Part shown: one piece after another, positions 8,483 to 17,338 of the stretch
Position numbering within the stretch: the stretch's first letter is position 1
Layout of the letters: each line of letters starts with the position of its first letter
From: Aliiglaciecola lipolytica
GTDB lineage: Bacteria; Pseudomonadota; Gammaproteobacteria; Enterobacterales; Alteromonadaceae
Direction: 5' to 3'
Assembly (NCBI RefSeq): GCF_018860635.1
Contig: NZ_JAHKPT010000029.1
Location: 1-64,000 of the forward strand
Length of the DNA stretch: 64,000 nucleotides
Position numbers and translations under genes: made by a program
The notes under the pieces: generated by a model
What the model was told of the DNA's origin: nothing
Databases searched by the model: none
Seen by the model: only the letters and a program-made list of their open reading frames with translations

Positions 8483-8833
8483 AAATTACCCTGATAAGAT
8501 ATCTTTCTAATTCGATTAAGATTTATTTTATTGATGATACAGCGTGATAAAAGCATTATCAATAACAAATAAATAACATTTGTTAAGAATTTAATGGATT
8601 TAACTTAAACGTTATAGTAAGGTTGCTTAAATTGCGTTTGTGAACTAACTAAACAGTTATTTGCAAAGGTCTGATACGAAAATCAAGCTAGGGCTTAAAT
8701 TAACCCGATAGCTTAATCATAGAGTCATAATTTAAGTGGCGCTGTAGCGGGATTAGGTCGTAAGTCAGACGTTAACATTTACTGGTTTAGCTAGGTTTTA
8801 ACAACATGAGTTAATAAAATTGAGATTTAGAAA
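8483..8833. promoter_or_regulatory. Divergent promoter region, amylosucrase and fructokinase
   Basis: No gene is visible in this 351-bp gap. It contains the dyad AACAAAT-N7-ATTTGTT (8564-8584), about 80-100 bp upstream of the amylosucrase start, and the TTAAACGTT motif at 8605-8613 shared with the regulator's own upstream region. Both are candidate binding sites for the LacI-type repressor. Confidence 0.35.
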
Positions 8834-9715
8834 ATGAATACATATTTTGCAGCGATAGAAGGTGGCGGTACTAAATTCAACTGTGCAATTATCGATAAAG
8901 AACGGAAAGTTTTGGCCAGTAGACGCATCGATACTCGCACTCCGGAATACACTATTGGCGAAACGATTACATTCTTTAAACAGCAACAAGAAGCAGGTTA
9001 TCACTTTAGCCAGCTCGGCTTGGCCAGTTTTGGTCCGATAGATCTTCAACCTCAATCGAAGACTTATGGATATATTACTAAAACCCCAAAACCGTCATGG
9101 TCGAACACGCCAATAGTCGGGCAACTGCAAAGCGCTTTAAACTGTAACGTGGTTATTGACACTGATGTGAATGCCGCGGCGCTTGCTGAATGTAAATGGG
9201 GTGCGGCCAAACATACATCTGTTTCTGTCTACGTGACCGTTGGCACTGGTGTTGGTGTCGGTATTGTTATCAACGGAGAAACCTTAAAAGGTTTGGTGCA
9301 TCCTGAGTTGGGCCATATGCTAATTCCTGCGCCAGAGGGAATTAAAGGTGTCTGTCCTTTTCATGGGAATTGTGTTGAAGGGCTGGCTTCAGGCAAGGCG
9401 ATGAGTGATATTTGGGGCACGCCTGCGGAAACTTTGGCTGATGATCACCGAGCCTGGGACGTGCAAGGGCAAGTGTTGGCAAAGTTAGCCCACAACCTTA
9501 CGATTAGTTACAGTCCAGAACGAATTATTTTTGGTGGTGGCGTAATGGCCAAACCAGGTTTATTAGATAGAGTGATTAAATACACTGAAGAATCTTTAAG
9601 TGGATATGTGGTTTTTCCTAAAGAAATCGATTTACAGCATATTATTCAACGTCCAGGATTAGGTGAGTTTTCGGGATTATTCGGTGCTTTAGCGCTTGTG
9701 ATCGATAAGGGATAG
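8834..9715 (+). CDS. Fructokinase, ROK family
   Basis: A 293-residue ROK sugar kinase. It has the phosphate loop EGGGTKF (residues 9-15), DTDVNAAALAE with catalytic D111, the glycine-rich VTVGTGVGVGIVI, and the ROK zinc site: H156-PELGH161 followed by C174-x2-H-x2-C180-VEG. The VHPELGH form and length match bacterial fructokinases of the ScrK/GmuE type. It would phosphorylate fructose released by amylosucrase, feeding glycolysis. Divergent from amylosucrase, about 350 bp apart. Confidence 0.88.
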   Translation: MNTYFAAIEGGGTKFNCAIIDKERKVLASRRIDTRTPEYTIGETITFFKQQQEAGYHFSQLGLASFGPIDLQPQSKTYGYITKTPKPSWSNTPIVGQLQSALNCNVVIDTDVNAAALAECKWGAAKHTSVSVYVTVGTGVGVGIVINGETLKGLVHPELGHMLIPAPEGIKGVCPFHGNCVEGLASGKAMSDIWGTPAETLADDHRAWDVQGQVLAKLAHNLTISYSPERIIFGGGVMAKPGLLDRVIKYTEESLSGYVVFPKEIDLQHIIQRPGLGEFSGLFGALALVIDKG

Positions 9716-9830
9716 TGGCGGAACTGGATTAAATTGAAAAATGTGAACACTTTCAACAAATAAGCATTTGTTTCTATCCGGCTGTCGAGATAAAGTTAAC
9801 GCTGTATTTTTCCGATTGTAAAAAGGTGTT

Positions 9831-10547
9831 ATGACAAATACTCCGACAGCCATCGAATTCGAAAACGTCTCTTTTGGTTATCCCAATCAAACGACTAGAT
9901 TTAAAATCGACTCGCCAAAGAATGCAATTGATATAAAAAAGTGGCATGTGGACCAAGGACGTTCGGTGTTTATCTCTGGGGAGTCCGGCTCGGGGAAGAG
10001 TACGTTATTGAATCTGATCTGTGGCACCTTGGTCCCAACTAGTGGCAAAATATCGATCTTAGGGCAAACTTTTTCTGAATTATCGGAAAGAAAGCGGGAC
10101 CGTTTCCGCGCGTTGCATATTGGGGTGGTATTTCAACAATTTAACCTCATTCCGTATTTAACGGTGAAGCAAAATATTGAGGTCGCCGCTTATTTTGGCA
10201 AGGGCCGAAAGTTTGCTCCAACTTCAAGTATTATAAATCTTTGTAGTCAGTTGAATTTAGCCAGTGAATTACTGCAAAAACCCGCCAATCAACTTAGTGT
10301 TGGGCAACAACAACGGGTGGCCATTGCTCGAGCTTTGATCAACCAGCCTGAACTGTTAGTTGTCGACGAACCCACCTCCGCCCTAGATACGTCAGCGCGA
10401 GATGGTTTCATCAAATTACTATTAGCATGTGCTAAGCAGTATCGGTTTACTTTGCTGTTTGTAAGCCATGATCTTAGTTTAGCAAACTACTTCGATCAGC
10501 ATTTAAAACTAGCAGAGATTAACCATGCTCAAGAGGTGGTTGAATGA
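9831..10547 (+). CDS. ABC transporter ATP-binding protein (LolD/MacB type)
   Basis: A 238-residue ATPase with Walker A G50-ESGSGKST58, Q-loop (VVFQQFNLIPYLTV), signature LSVGQQQRVAIARAL, Walker B LLVVDEPTSALD and switch His in FVSHD. The FNLIPYLTV region and short length match the LolD/MacB/FtsE group, which powers mechanotransmission rather than classical import. It overlaps the permease by four bases (ATGA), so the two are translationally coupled and form one complex. The substrate is unknown. Similar ATPase and permease pairs are found in zinc-responsive zrg-like clusters of vibrios, but the other zrg genes are absent here. Confidence 0.88.
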   Translation: MTNTPTAIEFENVSFGYPNQTTRFKIDSPKNAIDIKKWHVDQGRSVFISGESGSGKSTLLNLICGTLVPTSGKISILGQTFSELSERKRDRFRALHIGVVFQQFNLIPYLTVKQNIEVAAYFGKGRKFAPTSSIINLCSQLNLASELLQKPANQLSVGQQQRVAIARALINQPELLVVDEPTSALDTSARDGFIKLLLACAKQYRFTLLFVSHDLSLANYFDQHLKLAEINHAQEVVE

Positions 10548-11788
10548 TAATTAGTATTGCTGCACGCAGCCTAAAACATCGCTTACCAGCAGTATTACTG
10601 ACTATGTTATCGATTATTGTTAGCGTGTCTTTATTGCTCAGCGTGGAACATTTAAGAGTGCAGGCGAAAGCCAGTTTTGGTCGCACTATCTCTGGTGTTG
10701 ATTTAATTGTCGGTGCACCAACGGGACAGTCAAATTTATTGTTATATTCGGTGTTTCGTATTGGCAGCCCAACCAATAGTGTTTCCTGGGATAGTTATCA
10801 ATCTTTATCGAAACTACCTAGTGTGAAGTGGATTATTCCAGTGGCTTTAGGTGACTCCCATCGAGGGTATAGGGTGTTGGGCACTAATAATCAATATTTT
10901 AAGCATTTTCAGTACGGCAATAAACAGCCTTTAGTCATCAATAGCGGAACATCATTTGAGTCAACATTTGATGCTGTCATTGGTTCAGAAGTTGCTCGTA
11001 AACTCAATTATAAATTAGGCGATGAAATCGCGATGTCCCATGGCTTAGCTGACGTGAGTTTCAGCAAGCATGTACACTCGCCATTTACTATCACGGGTAT
11101 ACTCGCACCAACAGGTACGCCGGTTGATAGAACTATCCACGTCAGCATGAGTGGCCTGGAAGTTGCGCATATGAGTGAAGCAAAAATAGATGAAATACAG
11201 CATAATATCGAATCAGGACAACCAGTTAATATAGCTGTAGATAGCGTGACAGCAATGTTCATTGGCCTCAATTCGAAGATGCAAATTTTTCAATTGCAAC
11301 GTTCAATCAATACCTATAAACAAGAACCTATGTTAGCGATCATTCCCGGCGTGGCCTTTGCTGAGTTATGGCAATTAGTCGGTAGTGTCGAAAGTCTCTT
11401 GTTGTTTATTTCGGTGCTTATTTTGTTTTCATCGTTACTTGGACTTGCCACTATGTTGCTCACCACTGTGCGCGAACGACGTCAAGAAATGGCTGTGTTG
11501 CGGGCGATAGGTGCCCATTCGTGGGTGGTGTTTTTGCTGATCCAAATTGAAGCATTATTACTGAGTTTATGTGCAAGTTTGATTGCATTAGTGGTTGTTT
11601 GGGGTGGTTTTCAATATGGCGCGTCCTGGCTAAGCGCCGAGTACGGTCTATTTATTGAAAATACTATTTTAGGCACCCGTTCTCTAGTCATTATTGGGAT
11701 TGTCTGTGCGGCTACCTTTGTGATTGCAAGTATTCCCGCTTTGAGCGCTTATCGTCAGTCGATTCAACAGGGAATTCAAGGGAAATGA
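10544..11788 (+). CDS. ABC transporter permease, FtsX/MacB family
   Basis: A 414-residue inner-membrane protein with one N-terminal membrane segment (about residues 13-30), a large periplasmic domain of roughly 240 residues, then three C-terminal segments containing the FtsX-domain pattern TTVRERRQEMAVLRAIGAH. This layout is that of MacB/LolC-type permeases, which act on the outer leaflet or periplasm. An early SGVDLIVGAPTGQSNLLLYS recurs in permeases annotated with zinc-responsive clusters. Four-base overlaps with both neighbours tie it to the ATPase before it and the MoeB-like enzyme after it. Confidence 0.85.
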   Translation: MIISIAARSLKHRLPAVLLTMLSIIVSVSLLLSVEHLRVQAKASFGRTISGVDLIVGAPTGQSNLLLYSVFRIGSPTNSVSWDSYQSLSKLPSVKWIIPVALGDSHRGYRVLGTNNQYFKHFQYGNKQPLVINSGTSFESTFDAVIGSEVARKLNYKLGDEIAMSHGLADVSFSKHVHSPFTITGILAPTGTPVDRTIHVSMSGLEVAHMSEAKIDEIQHNIESGQPVNIAVDSVTAMFIGLNSKMQIFQLQRSINTYKQEPMLAIIPGVAFAELWQLVGSVESLLLFISVLILFSSLLGLATMLLTTVRERRQEMAVLRAIGAHSWVVFLLIQIEALLLSLCASLIALVVVWGGFQYGASWLSAEYGLFIENTILGTRSLVIIGIVCAATFVIASIPALSAYRQSIQQGIQGK

Positions 11789-12564
11789 GTGATACAAAAG
11801 AACCCGCTCAATTAACTCACTCACAAGCAATGCGCTATAGCCGGCATATCATGTTGTCCGGATTTGACTTGGAAAAACAAGAGTTACTATTATCCAAAAA
11901 AGTGCTGTTAATAGGAGTGGGAGGTTTAGGTTGTGCCGCAGCTCAATATATAGTGGCAAGTGGTGTGGCAGGGATTACCTTAGTTGATGATGACATTGTC
12001 GATGAATCTAATTTGCAAAGACAGATACTGCATAATGAATCCAATATTGGCGAGAACAAGTGCACATCTGCAAAACGCAAATTAGCGATGTTAAATAGCA
12101 GTACAAATATTACTGTAATTGAACGCCGTTTAGATACTTCAGCATTAGATAAGATAATAAAAAATCATCATATTGTAGTGGATTGCTGTGATAATTTAGC
12201 GACTCGAAATCAATTGAATTTGGCCTGTTTAAAAGCAAATAAACCGCTAGTTTCAGGTGCGGCTATTCGCATGGAAGGGCAAATATTTAGTATGCAACCG
12301 GCCAAACAAAGTGCCTGTTACGGATGTTTGAGCAGACATTTTGGAGAGCAGCAATTAAGTTGCAGCGAGGCAGGGGTATTGTCTCCTCTGGTGGGCGTTA
12401 TTGGTGCCATGCAGGCATTAGAAACACTCAAGATATTAGTCGATTTCGGACAAACATTAAGCAATAAACTGATGTTATTTGACGCTATGTCTATGCAATG
12501 GCAAACACTTAATCTAAATAGAAGTGCTAAGTGCCAGACTTGCTCTGTATTTGATTTAAAATAA
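11785..12564 (+). CDS. moeB: MoeB/ThiF-type E1-like adenylyltransferase
   Basis: A 259-residue enzyme that adenylates the C-terminal Gly of a small ubiquitin-like sulfur carrier (MoaD or ThiS). It has the ATP-binding loop LIGVGGLGC (42-50), DESNLQRQILH with the conserved Arg, VVDCCDNLATR with the Mg-binding Asp, a structural zinc site made of C178-YG-C181 and C250-QT-C253, and LSCSEAGVLSPLVGVIGAMQA as in MoeB. MoeB fits better than ThiF because no thiamin genes are near and the zinc Cys pairs match. It overlaps the ABC permease by four bases (ATGA), an unusual operon partner. No moeA is in the window. Confidence 0.82.
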   Translation: MSDTKEPAQLTHSQAMRYSRHIMLSGFDLEKQELLLSKKVLLIGVGGLGCAAAQYIVASGVAGITLVDDDIVDESNLQRQILHNESNIGENKCTSAKRKLAMLNSSTNITVIERRLDTSALDKIIKNHHIVVDCCDNLATRNQLNLACLKANKPLVSGAAIRMEGQIFSMQPAKQSACYGCLSRHFGEQQLSCSEAGVLSPLVGVIGAMQALETLKILVDFGQTLSNKLMLFDAMSMQWQTLNLNRSAKCQTCSVFDLK

Positions 12565-12644
12565 TTAAAATCGTGAACAAACTGAATGCTACCGTTAGCG
12601 TTTTAAAAGACCTTTTCACTGTTTGCTGAATAATAGGAGTTAGC

Positions 12645-14396
12645 ATGTCAGTACCAATTTCTTATCAAGGCATTTTTTTCTTAATCACAATGACTTGTGT
12701 CTCTGTGTTCGCTCACGCAGCCAAAACAGATAACACCGAGCTTTTTCAACAATTACTGGATGATCATTGGCAACATGAAAATCAGGAAAAAGTGTTTTTT
12801 AGAAACGATCCTGATGCGTTTAGAACGAATGGCAAATTACCCGATATGTCTGAAAAAGGACGGCAAAGAAGAGAAAAGTTTAATCAAACCTTGATTCAAC
12901 GTTTAGCCAGAATTGATGTATCGCAATTGTCAGAAAATAATCAGGTAACTTACAAGTTATTTTCTTATGAAAGACAAGCCGAAGCCAAAACCTATCAGCA
13001 ACTAGATCGCTATTTTCCATTAAATTATTATGCTGGGTATCACAGCTATTTCGCTGGCGCACCAGCAAATATGTCATTTTTAAGCGCTGAAGACTATGAT
13101 AATTATTTGCTTAGTTTGGCCGACTTTCCTCGTTATAATCAAACGTTTTTAAGTGATTTGTCTGAGGCCGTCAACAAAGGTTATGTGCATTACTGCGAAA
13201 CCTTTAAAAACTATGATAAATCTATCAGCAAACATATTGTAAACAATGTTGAAGACAGTGTTTTTTGGGCTCCATTTGCGACTCTTCCTGCGCGTATTTC
13301 TGCTCAAGAAAAACACAAATACCAGCAACAAGCTAAACGCCTGATCATGCAAACTGTCATCCCCGAGTACCAAAAGTTCTATGATTTTTTCACTCAACAA
13401 TACATGCCTAATTGTCGCAAAACTGCGGGTATTAGCAGCGTTGATAACGGTGCTCAATACTATAAATATCTAATCGAGTACTACACCACAACAGATTTAA
13501 GCGCTGAAGAAATCCATCAAATTGGCTTAGAAGAAGTGGCCCGGATCAGATCTGAAATGCAAAGCATCATTGCAAAAGTAGGCTTTGAAGGCAATTTCAG
13601 TGAATTTATACATTACTTGCGAACAGACGAGAAATTCTACACTGATACAGCACTGGACATGGTAGAAAAAGCCAGCTACATCACACGTAAGATGGCGGGC
13701 CAATTACCGAAGTGGTTTAGTGTGTTACCGCGCACTACATTCGACATTAAATCCAGTCCCAACGGCGGGGCCTATTATGTTTCCTCTGATGGCAGTGGCA
13801 CTACATCTGGTACATACTTTTTAGATACCAAAGATTTAAAAAGCCAACCTCTTTACACTTTAGAGGCGCTGACATTCCACGAAGCAGAACCCGGTCATCA
13901 TTTCCAAAGCTCCATTGCACAAGAAATTGATATGGCCAATTTTAGAAAAAAACTTTATCACTCCGCATATGGTGAAGGTTGGGGCTTGTACTCAGAACGT
14001 TTAGGCAAGGAGATGGGGTTCTATCAGGATCCAATTAGTGACTTTGGTCGACTAACCTTCGAAGCGTGGCGCGCATGTCGCTTAGTGGTCGATACCGGTA
14101 TCCATGCCAAAGGCTGGACTCGCCAGCAAGCTATCGATTATTTGGCAAAAAATACAGCGCTGAGTATGAACGAAGTGATTGGCCAAATTGACCGCTATAT
14201 TAGTTGGCCAGGACAGGCGTTATCTTACAAAATTGGTGAGCTAAAAATTATGCAGTTACGGCAATATGCTCAGACCGAATTGGGCGAACAATTCGATGTG
14301 CGTAAATTTCATGATCAAATTCTTAAAAACGGCAGTTTACCCCTCGATTTGCTAGAAGAGTTGACGAAAGACTGGGTTGCCCAACAGAAAATTTAA
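12645..14396 (+). CDS. Secreted DUF885 family protein, probable zinc hydrolase
   Basis: A 583-residue protein with a signal peptide (hydrophobic stretch 8-22, cleavage near AHA-AK), so it is exported. The DUF885 family includes probable metallopeptidases, and the key motif is present: TFHEAEPGHHFQSS, an HExxxHH-like zinc site, followed by YGEGWGLYSERLG, where the second Glu would complete the site. The substrate is unknown; peptides are the likely class. It starts at ATG 12645 after TAGGAG and is followed after 22 bp by a secreted carboxylesterase, perhaps in one transcript. Confidence 0.85.
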   Translation: MSVPISYQGIFFLITMTCVSVFAHAAKTDNTELFQQLLDDHWQHENQEKVFFRNDPDAFRTNGKLPDMSEKGRQRREKFNQTLIQRLARIDVSQLSENNQVTYKLFSYERQAEAKTYQQLDRYFPLNYYAGYHSYFAGAPANMSFLSAEDYDNYLLSLADFPRYNQTFLSDLSEAVNKGYVHYCETFKNYDKSISKHIVNNVEDSVFWAPFATLPARISAQEKHKYQQQAKRLIMQTVIPEYQKFYDFFTQQYMPNCRKTAGISSVDNGAQYYKYLIEYYTTTDLSAEEIHQIGLEEVARIRSEMQSIIAKVGFEGNFSEFIHYLRTDEKFYTDTALDMVEKASYITRKMAGQLPKWFSVLPRTTFDIKSSPNGGAYYVSSDGSGTTSGTYFLDTKDLKSQPLYTLEALTFHEAEPGHHFQSSIAQEIDMANFRKKLYHSAYGEGWGLYSERLGKEMGFYQDPISDFGRLTFEAWRACRLVVDTGIHAKGWTRQQAIDYLAKNTALSMNEVIGQIDRYISWPGQALSYKIGELKIMQLRQYAQTELGEQFDVRKFHDQILKNGSLPLDLLEELTKDWVAQQKI

Positions 14397-14418
14397 TGGT
14401 TTAAATTAGGATGTTAAA

Positions 14419-15948
14419 TTGAATAATTTGGAACGCTTTAAAATAGCTTATTTAAAGGCAGTAAGCATATTAATGTTGCTCGTATGCACCTTTAATGGGT
14501 ACGCTCAGGATACTTTGGTAAAACAAATACCACAGGGTTTTGTTACCGGGATTAAGCAAGATCAGAGTATCCAATTCAAAGGCATTCCTTATGCAAAGGC
14601 GCCGGTTGATGCGCTGCGTTGGCGACCTCCTGTAGCGCCTGAAAGTTTTGCGGGCCCCCTTGTTGCTGATCAATTTGGGCCAGCTTGTCCGCAACGAAAT
14701 GGCAATTTAACCCAAAGCGAAAACTGTCTAACCCTGAATATTTTCACCCCAGAAACCCCAACCAATTTGAGTGAAACATCTTTACCTGTTCTGGTCTGGA
14801 TTCACGGCGGAGGTTATGTTGCCGGTTCGGGGAATATTAAGCCTGATAGTCATAAAAACTGGACCGATAATGGGATTATATTGGTCACCTTTAATTATAG
14901 GTTAGGGGCGCTGGGAATATTTGCTCCAAGTGCCTTGGACTTGCCTGATGGAAATAACTTCAGCGTGATGGATATGGTCGCTGCGCTGAAGTGGATTAAA
15001 ACCAATATTGGTGCATTTGGTGGCGATCCCAATCGAGTTACTATTGCGGGCGGCTCCGCTGGCGGCATGGCGATTCAAATGCTTATGGTCAATCAGGAAA
15101 GTCGCGGATTATTCCAAGGGGCTATAGCGCAAAGTGGATACGGCGCTTGGCCACTTTCTAGAGTGTCATCTGTTATTGAACTAGCTGGCAGTCCTGATGC
15201 ACAAACAATTTCCGATAAAATTGCAATGCGCGCGTTAAATGCAGCGCAAGATAGTATAAATTCAGCGTCACTCTATGCACTGCCGGCTGATAAATTAGTT
15301 TCTGCAATTGATGGCTTTCATGTCCCCATTGTCGATGGAAAAACATTGCCAGAAGAGCCTGCGATAATGTTTATGCAAGGCAAACAACATGATGTTCCCT
15401 ATATCAGTGGTGGGAATAGTTTTGATGGTAGCGTGTATCCTTATTCTGGCGTCCCAGCAGAGCACTTATTGTCATTGATGGGGAATCAAAAGGCACAGGC
15501 GGAAAAAGTTTATGAATTAACAACGCCTTCTATTCAAGCGCTGCCTTATCAGCATTTGTTTGGTGATTTGAGGTATGTGATAGCCGCGAAAATCACCTCA
15601 CAAAGCATGAATCGAATAGGGCAAGCTGGTTATAGATATTTTTTTGATTATGTGAGTGATGCGCAGCAATACCCCAATGGTGCGAATCACGCTGCGGAGA
15701 CATACTTCTTATTTAGGCCAGACAATGTGCCAGTATTAAACAAAATGCGTCAATACTGGTACAACTTTATAAAATCTCACAACCCGAACGGAGATGATCT
15801 GCCTGCATGGCCTAATTTAACGGATAAAAACTCACAATGGTTAAAAATCTCCGATAAGATTTCCGCCACATCACAGGTGCGAGAAGATAAACTCAAGGTT
15901 CTTGAAAAAGTATTTCTGCAGCGCACTCGCGGGGTGATTAAGCAATAA
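14419..15948 (+). CDS. Secreted type-B carboxylesterase
   Basis: A 509-residue alpha/beta hydrolase of the carboxylesterase/lipase (COesterase) family. A signal peptide (about 1-29, ending NGYAQ) suggests periplasmic action. Family landmarks are GIPYAKAPVDALRWRPP, SENCLTLNIFTP, the oxyanion motif WIHGGGY, AGGSAGG with nucleophile S213, and a late GANHAAET carrying the probable catalytic His. The start is TTG 14419 behind TAGGA; a TTG start keeps the whole signal peptide. It converges with the NadD-like gene. The natural ester substrate cannot be inferred. Confidence 0.87.
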   Translation: MNNLERFKIAYLKAVSILMLLVCTFNGYAQDTLVKQIPQGFVTGIKQDQSIQFKGIPYAKAPVDALRWRPPVAPESFAGPLVADQFGPACPQRNGNLTQSENCLTLNIFTPETPTNLSETSLPVLVWIHGGGYVAGSGNIKPDSHKNWTDNGIILVTFNYRLGALGIFAPSALDLPDGNNFSVMDMVAALKWIKTNIGAFGGDPNRVTIAGGSAGGMAIQMLMVNQESRGLFQGAIAQSGYGAWPLSRVSSVIELAGSPDAQTISDKIAMRALNAAQDSINSASLYALPADKLVSAIDGFHVPIVDGKTLPEEPAIMFMQGKQHDVPYISGGNSFDGSVYPYSGVPAEHLLSLMGNQKAQAEKVYELTTPSIQALPYQHLFGDLRYVIAAKITSQSMNRIGQAGYRYFFDYVSDAQQYPNGANHAAETYFLFRPDNVPVLNKMRQYWYNFIKSHNPNGDDLPAWPNLTDKNSQWLKISDKISATSQVREDKLKVLEKVFLQRTRGVIKQ

Positions 15949-15959
15949 ACAAAGCACTA

Positions 15960-16499
15960 TTAAACTTGTTCGGTTAAATACAACCCGTGTTCATTGATAT
16001 ATTGAGCGACCTCTTTGGGGACTTGCTTATCAATGTCTTTGTGGTTTATGAGATTGTTACGCACCGCAGTTGAGCGTATAGCTACACGTTCAGGTACTAC
16101 CAATATTTCCCACTTATCTGAAACTTCTTGGGATTTATAAAACTTGTGCCAATTTATTTGATTATCAGGTCCCATGACGAATGTGAGTTTTGCATCAGGA
16201 AAGTATTCTGCTTGCAAGTAGGTTAATAAATCAAAGGTGTAAATTGGGTTGGTACCATCACTTAGTTGATCTTCAACCGGGAATACTTCAATCTTAGGTT
16301 CATTAAGTTGTTGTGCGAATAGGTGTAACATTGCCACTCTGTGTTCATAAGAGAGCATTTTTTTTGAGAAAGCATGAGCATATGAGGGAATTAATAATAT
16401 GCTGTCGAATGTCGGTTGTTGTGAAGCGATGTATTCTACTGCGTCTTGATGCCCTAAAGTGGGAGGGTTAAATGCCGCACCAAAAATCGCTATGTTCAT
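15960..16499 (-). CDS. NadD-like nicotinate mononucleotide adenylyltransferase
   Basis: A 179-residue nucleotidyltransferase. The N-terminus has GAAFNPPTLGH with the T/HxGH nucleotide motif at 14-17, then LTFVMGPDNQ, and near residue 148 the second motif IRSTAVR (iSxTxxR). These define the NadD/CoaD superfamily, and the length and NPPTLGH form suggest NadD. It is shorter than the usual 210-residue NadD, so it may be a second paralogue. It diverges from pncA and pncB, which produce nicotinate mononucleotide, so it would complete salvage to deamido-NAD. Confidence 0.78.
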   Translation of the reverse strand: MNIAIFGAAFNPPTLGHQDAVEYIASQQPTFDSILLIPSYAHAFSKKMLSYEHRVAMLHLFAQQLNEPKIEVFPVEDQLSDGTNPIYTFDLLTYLQAEYFPDAKLTFVMGPDNQINWHKFYKSQEVSDKWEILVVPERVAIRSTAVRNNLINHKDIDKQVPKEVAQYINEHGLYLTEQV

Positions 16500-16632
16500 A
16501 TGTAGGGTTCCAGTAAAAACAATTGTTATGACGAATTAGAGTAAGGGTTAACGCCTTACTATTGAGCCATAACTTTGGCGAAAAGTGTAGTAAAAACCAT
16601 TAAAAATTATAATCATAAAACTCAAAATGTTG

Positions 16633-16646
16633 TGTAAATGTATACA
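16633..16646. promoter_or_regulatory. Imperfect palindrome upstream of pncA
   Basis: TGTAAATGTATACA is a near-palindrome (5 of 7 positions pair) in the 185-bp gap between the divergent NadD-like and pncA genes, about 40 bp before the pncA start. NAD salvage genes are often under NrtR- or NadQ-type repressors, but I cannot match this site to a known consensus. Confidence 0.22.
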
Positions 16647-16684
16647 GCGTAAATGCGGTATTAAATTTCAGGAAAAAGGTGTTA

Positions 16685-17338
16685 ATGAAATCTAAAATAG
16701 CGTCAATTAATGTGGATCCACAAAAAGGTTTTACACCTCTTTGCCCAGATGAACTGCCAGTCAATGAGGGCGATCAAATTGTTCCTGAACTCCTTGCTCA
16801 AAATGCATTAGCAGATTTAATAATTGGCTCCAGTGATGCACATTGTGAACAGGCTTTGTTCCGAGTCGACAAAGATGAAGAGCAATTTAAACCGCTTGAT
16901 CACGCCAATACTGATTGCACTTTCAAAATGCATTGTCGTCCTGGAACCAAAGGATTTGAGCTTTTGGATGGCTTACCAACGGCCACTGAATACGATTTTT
17001 TTGTTTGGAAAGGTGTGGCACCAGACTTACATCCGTATGGCGCTTGTTATCATGACCTCGCGGAAAAATTATCAACGGGGATCATTGAATATTTAGTGTT
17101 TAATAATGTCGATACTGTGATTGTTGGTGGCTTAGCGACAGATTATTGTGTAGCCACCACGGCCTTACAATTGCAAGCTTCCCAGCGTTTTGATGTTGTC
17201 CTCAATTTAGCTGCGTGTCGTGGTATTACTCCGCAAGGGGTCACTGAGAAAATAGAGTTAATGCAAAGCCAAGGGATCACTATTTTGCAAAATAGTCATG
17301 AGCTAAAAAAATGGTTAGCTAATCGGAGTGCTGGTTAG
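16685..17338 (+). CDS. pncA: Nicotinamidase
   Basis: A 217-residue cysteine hydrolase of the isochorismatase fold, converting nicotinamide to nicotinate. The catalytic triad is visible: D11 in INVDPQKGF, Lys in VWKGVAPDLHPYG, and Cys in GGLATDYCVATTA. Metal ligands appear in SSDAHC. ATG 16685 is preferred over the GTG two codons earlier because AAAGG sits at the right distance. Its stop codon overlaps the GTG start of pncB by one base, so the two salvage enzymes are translationally coupled. Confidence 0.92.
   Translation: MKSKIASINVDPQKGFTPLCPDELPVNEGDQIVPELLAQNALADLIIGSSDAHCEQALFRVDKDEEQFKPLDHANTDCTFKMHCRPGTKGFELLDGLPTATEYDFFVWKGVAPDLHPYGACYHDLAEKLSTGIIEYLVFNNVDTVIVGGLATDYCVATTALQLQASQRFDVVLNLAACRGITPQGVTEKIELMQSQGITILQNSHELKKWLANRSAG

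Noticed and set aside
11785-12564. Thiamin biosynthesis ThiF
   Set aside because: No thiamin genes nearby; the paired zinc cysteines and the SEAGVLSPL region fit MoeB better.
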